DNA of 64,000 nt, taken from positions 124,001 to 188,000 of the forward strand of contig CALSNM010000001.1 in assembly GCA_943787725.1 (NCBI GenBank), given 5' to 3'. The notes under the pieces were generated by a model. That model was not told the DNA's origin and searched no databases. It saw nothing but the letters and a program-made list of their open reading frames with translations. The translations under genes were made by a program, and so were the position numbers. Source of the stretch: an uncultured Flavobacteriales bacterium. GTDB taxonomy: Bacteria > Bacteroidota > Bacteroidia > Flavobacteriales_D > Parvicellaceae. Positions 27,901 to 35,854 of the stretch are shown piece after piece (the first letter of the stretch is position 1; each line of letters opens with the position of its first letter).

Positions 27901-28840
27901 TGCTTTGTGGCACTTAAGAGTAGGTTTGCACACAGGTGATGTAATTGCAGGTGTTATTGGAACAAAACGAATTGCCTACGATATCTGGGGGAATACTGTT
28001 AATGTTGCGAATCGGATGGAGATGAGTGGCGAGCCAGATAAAGTAAATGTTTCAGGGTCTACTTTTGAGTTAATCAGACCCTATTTTGATTGCACCTATC
28101 GAGGCAAGGTTCCAGCCAAAAATAAAGGTGAAATTGACATGTATTTTGTCGAAAGAATTAAACCGCATCTTTCACAAGATAGCGAAGGGCTTATTCCCAA
28201 CCAGAAATTCAAAGATTATGTCAACTTGCACTTGTACAGCAGTATAAACTACAGAAAGGCTGAGAGACATATTATGCGAATTCTTAAGGCTAAACTATCA
28301 CCCAATTTACATTATCACGGGATTCATCACACTCTAGATGTTGTAGAAGCTGCGGAGCGCTTAGCTCTAATGGAAGGTGTGTTAGATGATGGAATCTTTG
28401 TATTAAAATCGGCGGCGACATATCATGATGCAGGTTTTGTAGAGCAATATGATGCAAATGAACCGGTTGGGGCTAAAATGGCCGCAGAAATTCTACCGAA
28501 ATATGGCTATACGCAAGAGCAGGTTAACGAAGTAGAAAAAATGATTTATGCTACTATAATCCCGCATAGTCCAACAACACAATTAGAAGAGATAATTTGT
28601 GATGCAGACTTAGATTACCTTGGTCGTGATGATTTCCATGATATAGCAGACAATCTGAGACGAGAATTAAGAGACCATGGAAAAATTAAAAGTGATAGAA
28701 TGTGGGACGAGATTCAAGTGAAATTTTTAACCCAACACAAATACTTCACCAAATCAGCAATAAAGCTTAGACAAGCTAAAAAGCTTATACATATTGAAGA
28801 AATTAAAAAGCGACTTAAAGAGAATAAGTACAAAGATTAA
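24923..28840 (+). CDS. Propeller-sensor receptor with adenylate cyclase and HD phosphohydrolase domains
   Basis: 1305 residues. Signal peptide ~1-20; two-component-regulator propeller repeats ~25-690 (many copies of GYIWTGTQAGLNRF-like motifs: IWIGT, LWFGS, MWVGTRKG); Y_Y_Y domain ~705-795; one membrane helix ~802-822; a coiled coil ~830-865; a class III nucleotide cyclase ~890-1080; and an HD domain ~1115-1300. Cyclase residues: metal Asp in MFTDIQGFTK and IGDAYMAAGG; Lys in KIKTIGD and Asp in YDIWGNTVNVA, the pair that selects ATP over GTP in known enzymes; catalytic Asn and Arg in GNTVNVANRM. HD ligands: HYHGIHH, YHDAGF, DADLDYL. Predicted to make cAMP in response to a periplasmic signal; the HD substrate is unknown. 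Confidence 0.93.
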   Translation: MSIKQTLLIVFFFITGFVSSQHANSIKFSRLTIKDGLSQSSVNCILQDNQGYIWTGTQAGLNRFDGYHFKIYKQGLDSENSLTNAYINALHQDKKGTIWIGTQNGGLNYYNPETKQFGNVKTSEVLESGNIKDIKEDTDGSLWIATAKNGVVHFFPNENRERLYRSNNGLQTNKTTALLVDNKYVWIGTEGRGLCLLNKKTGQITHYKNDPNTPLSISDNNILTMTKGISNKALIGTNNGLNVATINADHLTFATVKNHNGNLDNRFNVVSAIFQASENELWFGSQGNGLFRINIENGDTIINHYENNDYDRTSIPSNIINSILSDRTGSIWIGTQDGISHFDPIKLGFQHYTYKYGDENSLNEKNVWSIYEGDDEIMWVGTRKGISRINLNKNQYNHYLYKTDNLNEPNNNNVYSITSDKLGRIWAGAAGGLYLLETSADFSTGKFIKIPFRDQITKQDDDRVYNLHIENDTTLWIACREGISEINLATLNYKFFSHETSSAMPKEECRVIYSDSRNDLWLGFGGGGVTRIKRSFTNSEEKYSFTNFKDDPNSSTSISNNTILSIWEDNDNNMWFGTYGGGLNKFNSSTTTFTSYTEENGLSNNSIYGVLQGSENSLWVSTNFGLSEFNIGTSTFQNYQENDGLQSNEFNTGAYFKTSSGKLLFGGINGFNAFYPEDIQTNTIPPQVVLTDILVFNIPIENEIDTIPEVSFIKTLQLKSTQNNLTFKFAALHYTFPQGNKYKAFLEGADHEPTELEDLQQINYSNLSPGEYTLKIWAANSDGVWTKSPAVLDIIITPPFWKTWWFMSICVGFGLLVIYGFYIVRMQAMKSQKRKLAFLVEKRTKQITQQKEQMELQKTALEVEKDKADKLLANILPAETAEELKNKGKAQTRYYRMVTVMFTDIQGFTKIAETLKPSELVIKLDSLFREFDKIIEKHQIEKIKTIGDAYMAAGGVPLRDKENPINSVLAAIEIQAFMKANRDRIKKEDGEDAALWHLRVGLHTGDVIAGVIGTKRIAYDIWGNTVNVANRMEMSGEPDKVNVSGSTFELIRPYFDCTYRGKVPAKNKGEIDMYFVERIKPHLSQDSEGLIPNQKFKDYVNLHLYSSINYRKAERHIMRILKAKLSPNLHYHGIHHTLDVVEAAERLALMEGVLDDGIFVLKSAATYHDAGFVEQYDANEPVGAKMAAEILPKYGYTQEQVNEVEKMIYATIIPHSPTTQLEEIICDADLDYLGRDDFHDIADNLRRELRDHGKIKSDRMWDEIQVKFLTQHKYFTKSAIKLRQAKKLIHIEEIKKRLKENKYKD

Positions 28841-28844
28841 AGAC

Positions 28845-29315
28845 TTACTTCAACACAGCCTTCTTAATTATAATTCCTACATCCATCACTTCTTTCAAAT
28901 CATCTTGACGCATAGCTTGGTTAAAAGTCAGCCTATATGTTCCCAAAGCCGGAAATCGTTTTTTATTAATGAAAAGCACCTTGTTATTTATAACACTTCC
29001 TGAACTAATACCTGTCCATTCTCCGACAGAGTTAGCTAATAAAAATTGAACTGTATCTATATTATATTGATCTTCAGGAGACCCTATCTCGACAAACATA
29101 TATAAGTTTGACCATTCATATAGATTTGTGGTACGCAGGTTAAAGTAAAAATCATAAAACTCATTAGTGTCATTTATGTCAAAATTAAATGTAACGCTCT
29201 CGTTTTTATTCCATGTATTATTTTCAATTACTTTACTCTTCTGGTAGACAACATCAGAATCACCGCATGAAATTAAAAAACAAGGGATAATGAATATGTA
29301 AAAGACTTTATTCAC
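28845..29315 (-). CDS. gldH: Gliding motility lipoprotein GldH
   Basis: A 156-residue lipoprotein of the GldH family, needed for gliding motility and T9SS function in flavobacteria. The GTG at 29313-29315 starts a lipoprotein signal peptide (KVFYIFIIPCFLISCGD; Cys lipobox). Downstream, the beta-rich body contains FDINDTNEFYDFYFNLRTTN, YEWSNLYMFVEIGSP, GEWTGISSGS and GTYRLTFNQAMRQDDLKEV, the typical GldH core. A longer frame exists to 29456 but would overlap the upstream ricT gene. The GTG overlaps the ricT stop by eight bases, giving translational coupling. The gene is convergent with the cyclase gene, only four bases apart. Confidence 0.9.
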   Translation of the reverse strand: MNKVFYIFIIPCFLISCGDSDVVYQKSKVIENNTWNKNESVTFNFDINDTNEFYDFYFNLRTTNLYEWSNLYMFVEIGSPEDQYNIDTVQFLLANSVGEWTGISSGSVINNKVLFINKKRFPALGTYRLTFNQAMRQDDLKEVMDVGIIIKKAVLK

Positions 29316-30540
29316 CCTTTGGTTTATTCGATTTGTTTTTATTATTCCGTTTATTCCTAAAATTCTTGTTACGGCTTTTATTCCGATTACTGCTGTTAGC
29401 ATTTCGATTATTCGAACTTTTCTGCTTTTTCTTGTTCTTTTTGAAAACCTTGTCAAAACGCGTTAATTCATCTTGACCAACAACATTGGTATAATCCGGC
29501 TTTGCCTCTTTCTCGACAAAGTCAACAAAATCTGTTAATTTATGAGGGATTTCACCTTTCTTATTCAATTCGATAATTTCAAAAACACGCTCAACACTCA
29601 AAGGCACAATGCTATTTTTCCCATCCTTAGAAATAAAATAATACATTAAACGCTTAAACACATCTGTTTTTATGTGATTCGCTTTCCCTTCCTTTGTCTC
29701 TAGTAAAGTTTTGGTACTAGGATACGATTTTAAGGCCTCCATGTATTGATCTAGCTCAAAATTTAAGCAACATTTTAATTTACCACACTGTCCAGCTAAT
29801 TTCTCAGGGTTTAAAGATAATTGCTGATAACGGGCCGCGCCCGTAGATACAGCTCTAAAATCAGTTAACCATGTTGAACAACATAACTCTCTTCCGCATG
29901 AACCAATTCCACCGAGTCTTCCGGCTTCTTGTCTTGAACCAATTTGACGCATTTCAATTCTTATCTTAAAAGAGTCTGCCATCACTTTAATTAGCTCTCT
30001 AAAGTCCACCCTTTCTTCTGCCGTATAATAAAAAATCGCTTTGGATTTATCTCCCTGAAACTCTACATCTCCGAGTTTCATTCGCAATCCTAAATCTAAA
30101 GCCATGTTCCGAGCTTTATGCATGGTTTCATGCTCCAAACCTCTTCCTTCCTTCCACTTATCTAAATCTGATTGACTAGCTTTTCTATAAACCGACTTTA
30201 ATTCCTTCGAATTATAATTCACACCTTTTCTATTCATTTGGTGCTTAACCAATTCTCCCGTAAGGGTCACTGTTCCAACATCGTATCCTGGGCTTGCTTC
30301 TACTGCTATTGTATCACCAGCATATACATTTAAGTCTTCTTTCGTTTTAAAAAATTCTTTTCGACCATTTTTAAAACTTACTTCTATACAGTCAAATGGT
30401 TTATGCCCAGCTGGAGGTTCAATGTCATTTAACCAATTAAAAACAGACATTTTCTCGCAGCCACCAGTAGCACAATTACCATTGCTTTTGCACCCGCTAG
30501 GAATACCGTCTTTTTTATTACCACATGATGTGCATCCCAT
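29308..30540 (-). CDS. ricT: PSP1-domain protein RicT/YaaT-like
   Basis: A 410-residue cytosolic protein of the RicT (YaaT, PSP1) family; in Bacillus RicT works with RicA and RicF as an Fe-S-containing complex that affects RNA decay and development. Signatures: KARNMALDLGLRMKLGDVEF, YYTAEERVDFRELIK, GIGSCGRELCCSTWL and SLNPEKLAGQCGKLKCCLNF, with the conserved Cys pairs. An extra Cys-rich N-terminus (Cys at 3, 6, 17, 23 and 28) is typical of Bacteroidota members. The C-terminal 60 residues are a Lys/Asn/Arg-rich tail. It sits between holB and gldH, an order I know from other flavobacteria. Confidence 0.93.
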   Translation of the reverse strand: MGCTSCGNKKDGIPSGCKSNGNCATGGCEKMSVFNWLNDIEPPAGHKPFDCIEVSFKNGRKEFFKTKEDLNVYAGDTIAVEASPGYDVGTVTLTGELVKHQMNRKGVNYNSKELKSVYRKASQSDLDKWKEGRGLEHETMHKARNMALDLGLRMKLGDVEFQGDKSKAIFYYTAEERVDFRELIKVMADSFKIRIEMRQIGSRQEAGRLGGIGSCGRELCCSTWLTDFRAVSTGAARYQQLSLNPEKLAGQCGKLKCCLNFELDQYMEALKSYPSTKTLLETKEGKANHIKTDVFKRLMYYFISKDGKNSIVPLSVERVFEIIELNKKGEIPHKLTDFVDFVEKEAKPDYTNVVGQDELTRFDKVFKKNKKKQKSSNNRNANSSNRNKSRNKNFRNKRNNKNKSNKPKGE

Positions 30541-30696
30541 CGTTTTATTTTACTTTGGGAGTAAAGGTTAGCTTATATATTGGTGTTCAATGCTTGTAAA
30601 CATTAAACATTAATCTTGTTTCACTTCAATTTTTTGCTTTCCTCCCCTCTTTCAATTTCAAACACAAAGTTATCAAATTTTATGGGATGTAAAAGA

Positions 30697-31488
30697 TTAC
30701 TTTTTCTGAAGTAATGAAAATGTTTTTATTGACAAGTCCAGAAATAGAATTTTAGCACTAGCATTTCTTTCAATATGGTAATACGCCTCATTAAATGCTT
30801 CTGTAAGGCCCACAATATTCGTATTGTTGATAAAGGGAGAAAATTTAGATAAAAAAGCATTTTGTTCATCCGTGAGCACAACCAATTCATTTCCTGAATA
30901 ATGACCTACAATGCACTGACGAAACATATTTAAGCAAAATTTTAAAAAACTCTTCTGATTTTCTCTTCCCGCTGCAGCAATTGAGTCGACCCAATCAATT
31001 GATTTAGCAATATTTTTTTGATAGCATAACCGCATCCAATTAACAAAATTTTCAAAATTGAAGTTAGCTGCCGTTTGTTCAGAAATTAAATGAACTGCTT
31101 TTCCTACGTTTCCTTCTGCTAAATGAGCTATTATTACACTATCGTCTGCTGTAATTCCTTTTTCAGACTCTAAATAAGCGGCAACTTCTATCTCCTTTAG
31201 TTTTGGGAACTTAATTATTTGCGTTCTAGATCGAATTGTTGCGATAATTTGCTCTTGATCCTCTGCAACCAAAAGAAACACCGTTTTATCAGGAGGTTCT
31301 TCAATAAATTTTAATAATTTATTAGATGCATTACCATTCATTAATTCTGGCAACCACATTATCAAAACCTTATACCCACCTTCAAAAGACTTTAGACTGA
31401 TTTTAGATATAATATTTTCGCTTTCTTCTTTTCCAATAATGCCCTGCTTGTTTTCATTTCCGAGCTTTAAATTCCAGTCATCTATCGC
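30697..31488 (-). CDS. holB: DNA polymerase III delta' subunit, C-terminal part (frameshifted gene)
   Basis: This frame holds most of the clamp-loader subunit delta': LGNENKQGIIGKEESENII, YKVLIMWLPELMNGNASNKL, LKFIEEPPDKTVFLLVAEDQ and TIRSRTQIIKFPKL, the delta'/AAA core with sensor motifs. The C-terminal collar domain follows. The frame continues the protein begun at 31825 if one G is removed near 31488-31489, giving PYFAIDDWNLKL in place of PYFGDR-stop. There is no independent start with a plausible N-terminus. The combined protein is ~375 residues, the usual length in this phylum. Confidence 0.85.
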   Translation of the reverse strand, partial: AIDDWNLKLGNENKQGIIGKEESENIISKISLKSFEGGYKVLIMWLPELMNGNASNKLLKFIEEPPDKTVFLLVAEDQEQIIATIRSRTQIIKFPKLKEIEVAAYLESEKGITADDSVIIAHLAEGNVGKAVHLISEQTAANFNFENFVNWMRLCYQKNIAKSIDWVDSIAAAGRENQKSFLKFCLNMFRQCIVGHYSGNELVVLTDEQNAFLSKFSPFINNTNIVGLTEAFNEAYYHIERNASAKILFLDLSIKTFSLLQKK

Positions 31489-31825
31489 CAAAATATGGGT
31501 TTTCATCCAGAATTTCCCGCCAGTCTGCTAAGACATTGTCCGATTTATAAATATGCTTTTCTTTTGAGAGGTGTATAGGAAAAGAAAAATGTAAATCAGG
31601 GTGATTATGCTTTTGTATTTTAGTGCAAGAAGCACAAGCACCACAAGAATCGTTTTCTTGTTTATTCTGACATAAAATATACTGAGCATATGCAATTGCT
31701 AATGGAACTGTGCCGCTACCAGGAGGACCAAGAAACATTTGCGCATGACTAATTCGATTCTCTGTAACTGTATGAATCAAGTGTTTTTTTTCAGCTTGGT
31801 GGGCTATTACATTTGCAAATTTCAT
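31478..31825 (-). CDS. holB: DNA polymerase III delta' subunit, N-terminal part (frameshifted gene)
   Basis: Encodes the N-terminal AAA segment of delta': SHAQMFLGPPGSGTVPLAIA (Walker-A-like loop), QYILCQNKQ, and the zinc ligands in ENDSCGACASCTKIQKHNHP, then LHFSFPIHLSK. It ends early with a TGA after DENPYFGDR because of one extra G near 31488-31489; the remainder continues in the neighbouring frame. HolB loads the sliding clamp and is expected to be essential, so a true null is unlikely. ATG at 31823-31825. Confidence 0.85.
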   Translation of the reverse strand: MKFANVIAHQAEKKHLIHTVTENRISHAQMFLGPPGSGTVPLAIAYAQYILCQNKQENDSCGACASCTKIQKHNHPDLHFSFPIHLSKEKHIYKSDNVLADWREILDENPYFGDR

Positions 31826-31940
31826 CGGAAGCTAAAGTAACGAATTTTTAACTTTAAGATTCCGGTTTTAACACCTAAGATATTCGTTAATTAATGTTAT
31901 TTGTTAAAACCGTTATTATTCCTAGAAACTAATTCGCTTA

Positions 31941-32477
31941 TTAAATCTGAGCAATAGCGGCGGTATCCAACCCAGAAATAGTAGCACTATCGCTAAATAA
32001 TCCGCTGTTCTGCAGAGCCGGTATAACTTTTAAAGAAACTTCTGATAATGGCTGATACAACAATGAGTTTTCTTTTAAATCTCTAGGGACAATATTCGCT
32101 TTTTCATCAAATGAATTGACAATTACCAACAAAACGCTTATTACCAAAATAATCTTTGCTACGCCAAATACAGCACCTGATGCTTTATTTACCAACTTTA
32201 ATTGAACGAGGTTAATAGCTTTTTCTAACATTTTTCCCAAAACGAAAACTGCCGCTACTATTAGTATGAAAGTAATTGCAAATGACACCAAAGGAACATA
32301 ATTAGATTCTATTCGATCAGAAAGCAATTCCGTAACAAAATCAGAAAAATGAATACCACCCCATATGCCTAGCCCAAAAGCAACAAGGGCTGAAATCTCT
32401 ATTACAAGGCCTTTTTTGAAGCCTCTGAAGCCTGCCCATATTAATGGGACTATAAATATTACATCCAGATAATTCAC
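31941..32477 (-). CDS. CvpA-family membrane protein
   Basis: A 178-residue inner-membrane protein with four predicted membrane helices (~1-20, 28-48, 62-85, 102-125). It begins MNYLDVIFIVPLIWAGFRGF and contains KGLVIEISALVAFGLGIWGG, the CvpA-family start. The tail of ~55 residues is hydrophilic. In E. coli CvpA is linked to colicin V production and the envelope; its role here is not shown. It is followed by holB, on the same strand. Confidence 0.9.
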   Translation of the reverse strand: MNYLDVIFIVPLIWAGFRGFKKGLVIEISALVAFGLGIWGGIHFSDFVTELLSDRIESNYVPLVSFAITFILIVAAVFVLGKMLEKAINLVQLKLVNKASGAVFGVAKIILVISVLLVIVNSFDEKANIVPRDLKENSLLYQPLSEVSLKVIPALQNSGLFSDSATISGLDTAAIAQI

Positions 32478-32656
32478 CTAATAACGAAAGTAGGATTATT
32501 AGTAGAAAGGTTTTTTAATAAGGTTTTTTTCTATCAACAGAAAAACTTTAAAAACATTCCGTTAAATCCAAAACATCCATAAAGTTTGGAGTCTCTTTTC
32601 TTTTAATGAAATTAATTCATACCCTTAAAAAAGGTAACTTGTAGCATTAATTGTTA

Positions 32657-33325
32657 TTACAATATCCTCACTTCAGTTCTACGATTCAACCGCTTCCCCT
32701 TTTCTGTATTATTATCGGCAATAGGAGATGACTCTCCATAACCTTTGGCAATTAACCTATTGGATAAAACACCATGTTCTATAAGATACGCTTTAACAGA
32801 AATCGCTCTATCTTGCGACAAAGCTTGGTTAGCCCGCTCCTCACCAACGTTGTCGGTATGACCGCCAATCTCAATTTTTATTTCCGGTTTTAATTTCAAA
32901 AACTCTACTAACTCCTTAAGCTCATCATAAGACGATGTTTTAATACTTGACTTTCCACTGTCAAAATGCACATTATCTAAAGTGAAAGATTTGGACTGCT
33001 CTATCATAATGGTAAGGGTGCCTTTATTATAGCTTTGGTTTTCTCCAATTGCAGGAATTTCCATTGTATTGTAATCCTTGGCATCTCCAACACTTTTAAT
33101 TTTAATATCGTAAACATCTCCACCAGGAATATCAATATCGAAAGTACCGGATGAATTAGTTACTCCTTTGAATACCTTTTTGGACGATTGACCTACCATT
33201 AGTATCTGCTCTCCTTTTAATGGTACATTTTTATAATCCGCTACAACAATGGTAAAAGAAGCCATTTTTTGAGAAAATACAATTGAGAAAATGGATAAAA
33301 AAAAGAGTGTGAATAATGTTTTCAT
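32657..33325 (-). CDS. OmpA-family protein
   Basis: A 222-residue envelope protein. Signal peptide ~1-18 (LFFLSIFSIVFSQ), a beta-sandwich domain (~22-105, VVADYKNVPLKGEQILM; GVTNSSGTFDIDIPGGDVY) of carboxypeptidase-regulatory type, then an OmpA peptidoglycan-binding domain (~112-222): FTLDNVHFDSGKSSIK, EIGGHTDNVGEERANQALSQ, RAISVKAYLIEHG and RLIAKGYGESSP. It probably links the outer membrane or periplasmic complexes to the cell wall. It sits between porZ and cvpA on the same strand. Confidence 0.93.
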   Translation of the reverse strand: MKTLFTLFFLSIFSIVFSQKMASFTIVVADYKNVPLKGEQILMVGQSSKKVFKGVTNSSGTFDIDIPGGDVYDIKIKSVGDAKDYNTMEIPAIGENQSYNKGTLTIMIEQSKSFTLDNVHFDSGKSSIKTSSYDELKELVEFLKLKPEIKIEIGGHTDNVGEERANQALSQDRAISVKAYLIEHGVLSNRLIAKGYGESSPIADNNTEKGKRLNRRTEVRIL

Positions 33326-33391
33326 AATTAAGTTTACTTTGAATAGATATAAAAGGTAATGCCAGAACTATTAAAAGTAACCGACTACTAA

Positions 33392-35725
33392 TCAATTAAT
33401 AAATAAAATTTTTGTTGCTGCTTTTGTAAATCCCTTCTGAGAGCTCGTTCTACTAACCGCAAAACAATAGTAAATTCCTGATTTTACCCTTTCTCCTTGC
33501 AAGTTATTTCCATTCCAAATGGCCTGTCCTCCTTTCGAAACTGTGGAATAAACCAGATTTCCAGATGCATCTGTAATCTTGACATCTGACTCATCCATAA
33601 ACCCCTTGACCGCAATAATACCTGTGTACTCGGGGCGAACTGGATTTGGATAAGCATATAGATTATCCAAGTTATCAGCTCCTTCCGTAGCTTCTCCCTT
33701 GTATCCCATAATACCTTTATCCGTTCCTATATACAACTCTCCCGTGTTATGATTCATTGCTAAAGCTAGAATATTGTTCGAAAACAAAGGACTATTAGCT
33801 TCATTAAAGTCATGAATTAGAGTAGTTCCGTCAGCAGACATTAAAAACAAGCCTCCACCTTCTGTTCCAAACCATTTTCTATCACCGCCATCAACAACAA
33901 TTTCAATAACATTCTGTGTCTCTAATAGTAATTGAATTACACCATCCTGTTCAATCAAAACCTGCTGCAAATCAAAATCCCCACCATCAAATATCGCAGA
34001 GATATTATACAATACCGCAGGGCCAGCTTCAGTTCCAATCCAAATTTCACCATCCTTATCTTCAACAATCGTGTTAATTACTTTAGAAGGCAAGTCACCA
34101 TAACCTTCTCCACTTACAATTAGTTTGTATTGATCATCTGAAATATCAGTAGGAGTATCATTAAAATCATAAACCAATAAACCAACATTCTTAACAGCCA
34201 TCCAGATATAATTATAGTTTTTGTCAATCATTAGATCGGTACATACCATATTACTTGATGCTGAACCACAACTAAAGGACATCCAAGTTCCATCATCTGT
34301 GTAAACAGATAAGGGCTCATTAACAAATGAATTTGCTACCCAAAAATTCCCATCTTTATCAAAGGAACTTCCAGCAACTTTTACCGCATCTCCCCCATGG
34401 CTCATAGAGGTTTGCAATGATGAATTATAAAATGTAAAGTGATTTACAACAGTTTTATCTTGAATCTCAATAATACCGCCTTGGAATGAACTCGCAAAAA
34501 CATGATTTTCATCCCTTGGATCTATTGTGACTTGTACAAAATCGAAAAGTGTATCCGGAACTTGCAGGGCAGGTTCTGTTATCTCATTTACCATATCCCA
34601 ATCATATTGGTCATAAACATACATTCCGCGTTTGTTATAGTTTGCATTCCAATTTGTGCCATCCACTCTACCAGTAGCCACCCATAATAAATCATTCAAG
34701 AAGGACATTTGAAAAACATCGTTACTAAATGGTCCAGATACAGCATAAGTATTTACGACCCAATCGTTCAGCATTTTAATAGCTCCACTTTCGCGATCAC
34801 CAACCCAGAAATAATTACCATTCCAAATTATTTGATTGGGACGAATAGCAACAGAGCTTTTGTAATACGAATAAGTCTCTATGATTTGATTGGATGAATT
34901 TATGACACATAAACCCGCACTATTCGCAGTAACAATAGCATTATCCTTATCTTCAATCGAGTAGTAATCTTCTCCAAAAGTTTCAACAATCGGATTCCAA
35001 GACCCATCAAAATAGTAAACAGTATCGTTTTGACTGCCATTTACTGATAGGTTTGTATAAATCTTATTATTAAATAAATGAATTATTGAAAATTCACCAT
35101 TACTATTCGGAATGGAAATATCTTTTGACCACACCGTAAAATCTGATAAGAACGAACTTGTTTTGTTCGCTCTATATATACCATTATCCGTAGCAGCATA
35201 TATGTATGTGTCGTCTATGGTAATATCATTAATTTTCAATTGCTCTCCACCTGCACCGATTACATAAGTGTCTTTTATCTCTTCCTTTTTAACGTCCAAA
35301 ACCACTATTCCAAAACCACAAGCTAAATAGGCAAATTGGTCCTCATTATGCATCCCGTATATCGTTTTATCACCAACAATGTTACTGATAAGAATAGAAG
35401 ACAGGTTAATTACGTTATCATTTTTTATGATATCAATATTTCCAGATTCATAACCAATAACCAATGCGTTTTGAGACTTGTTTTCTTGAATTATTTTAAT
35501 AGATAAATCAGAAATAGAATTTATTTTATTAAGTCGATCTATGTTTTCGTCTTCATCTATACTGTACAACGAAAACTCTGTTGCCGCATATGTTTTAGAA
35601 CCTAATTGCGCTATCGAGACTACATTATTATAAGGTAAATGTTCTCTCCAAGTGCCAACTCCAAAATCTTGACCATAAAGAAGCACGGTCATAAAAAGAA
35701 ATAATATAGTTAAAAGCTTTTTCAC
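33392..35725 (-). CDS. porZ: T9SS attachment-complex protein PorZ
   Basis: PorZ is part of the surface complex of the type IX secretion system that joins cargo to A-LPS after removal of its sorting domain. The 777-residue product matches PorZ length (about 776 in Porphyromonas). GTG start; signal peptide ~1-18 (MKKLLTILFLFMTVLLYGQ); N-terminal propeller opening FGVGTWREHLPYNNVVSIAQ, a hallmark of PorZ; further propeller repeats (IWIGTEAGPAV, KWFGTEGGGLFLM, LYIGTDKGIMG); and a C-terminal T9SS-type domain (NLYAYPNPVRPEYTGIIAV; KSGIYYCFAV). Divergent from the O-acetylation pair. Confidence 0.92.
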   Translation of the reverse strand: MKKLLTILFLFMTVLLYGQDFGVGTWREHLPYNNVVSIAQLGSKTYAATEFSLYSIDEDENIDRLNKINSISDLSIKIIQENKSQNALVIGYESGNIDIIKNDNVINLSSILISNIVGDKTIYGMHNEDQFAYLACGFGIVVLDVKKEEIKDTYVIGAGGEQLKINDITIDDTYIYAATDNGIYRANKTSSFLSDFTVWSKDISIPNSNGEFSIIHLFNNKIYTNLSVNGSQNDTVYYFDGSWNPIVETFGEDYYSIEDKDNAIVTANSAGLCVINSSNQIIETYSYYKSSVAIRPNQIIWNGNYFWVGDRESGAIKMLNDWVVNTYAVSGPFSNDVFQMSFLNDLLWVATGRVDGTNWNANYNKRGMYVYDQYDWDMVNEITEPALQVPDTLFDFVQVTIDPRDENHVFASSFQGGIIEIQDKTVVNHFTFYNSSLQTSMSHGGDAVKVAGSSFDKDGNFWVANSFVNEPLSVYTDDGTWMSFSCGSASSNMVCTDLMIDKNYNYIWMAVKNVGLLVYDFNDTPTDISDDQYKLIVSGEGYGDLPSKVINTIVEDKDGEIWIGTEAGPAVLYNISAIFDGGDFDLQQVLIEQDGVIQLLLETQNVIEIVVDGGDRKWFGTEGGGLFLMSADGTTLIHDFNEANSPLFSNNILALAMNHNTGELYIGTDKGIMGYKGEATEGADNLDNLYAYPNPVRPEYTGIIAVKGFMDESDVKITDASGNLVYSTVSKGGQAIWNGNNLQGERVKSGIYYCFAVSRTSSQKGFTKAATKILFIN

Positions 35726-35781
35726 AATGGCGCAAGTTACAAACTAAATAAGACTCTTTTTATTGTTATTACGAAGCATAA

Positions 35782-35809
35782 TTGTTACGTAAAAATAAAT
35801 GTACTTTTG
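35782..35809 (+). promoter_or_regulatory. Promoter of the O-acetylation genes
   Basis: TTG (35782-35784), a 17-base spacer and TACTTTTG (35802-35809) fit the Bacteroidota consensus, 45 bases before the ATG at 35855. Confidence 0.5.
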
Positions 35810-35854
35810 GAATAAATAAAATCTATAGAATAATTTTCATATTGCCAGACCAAC

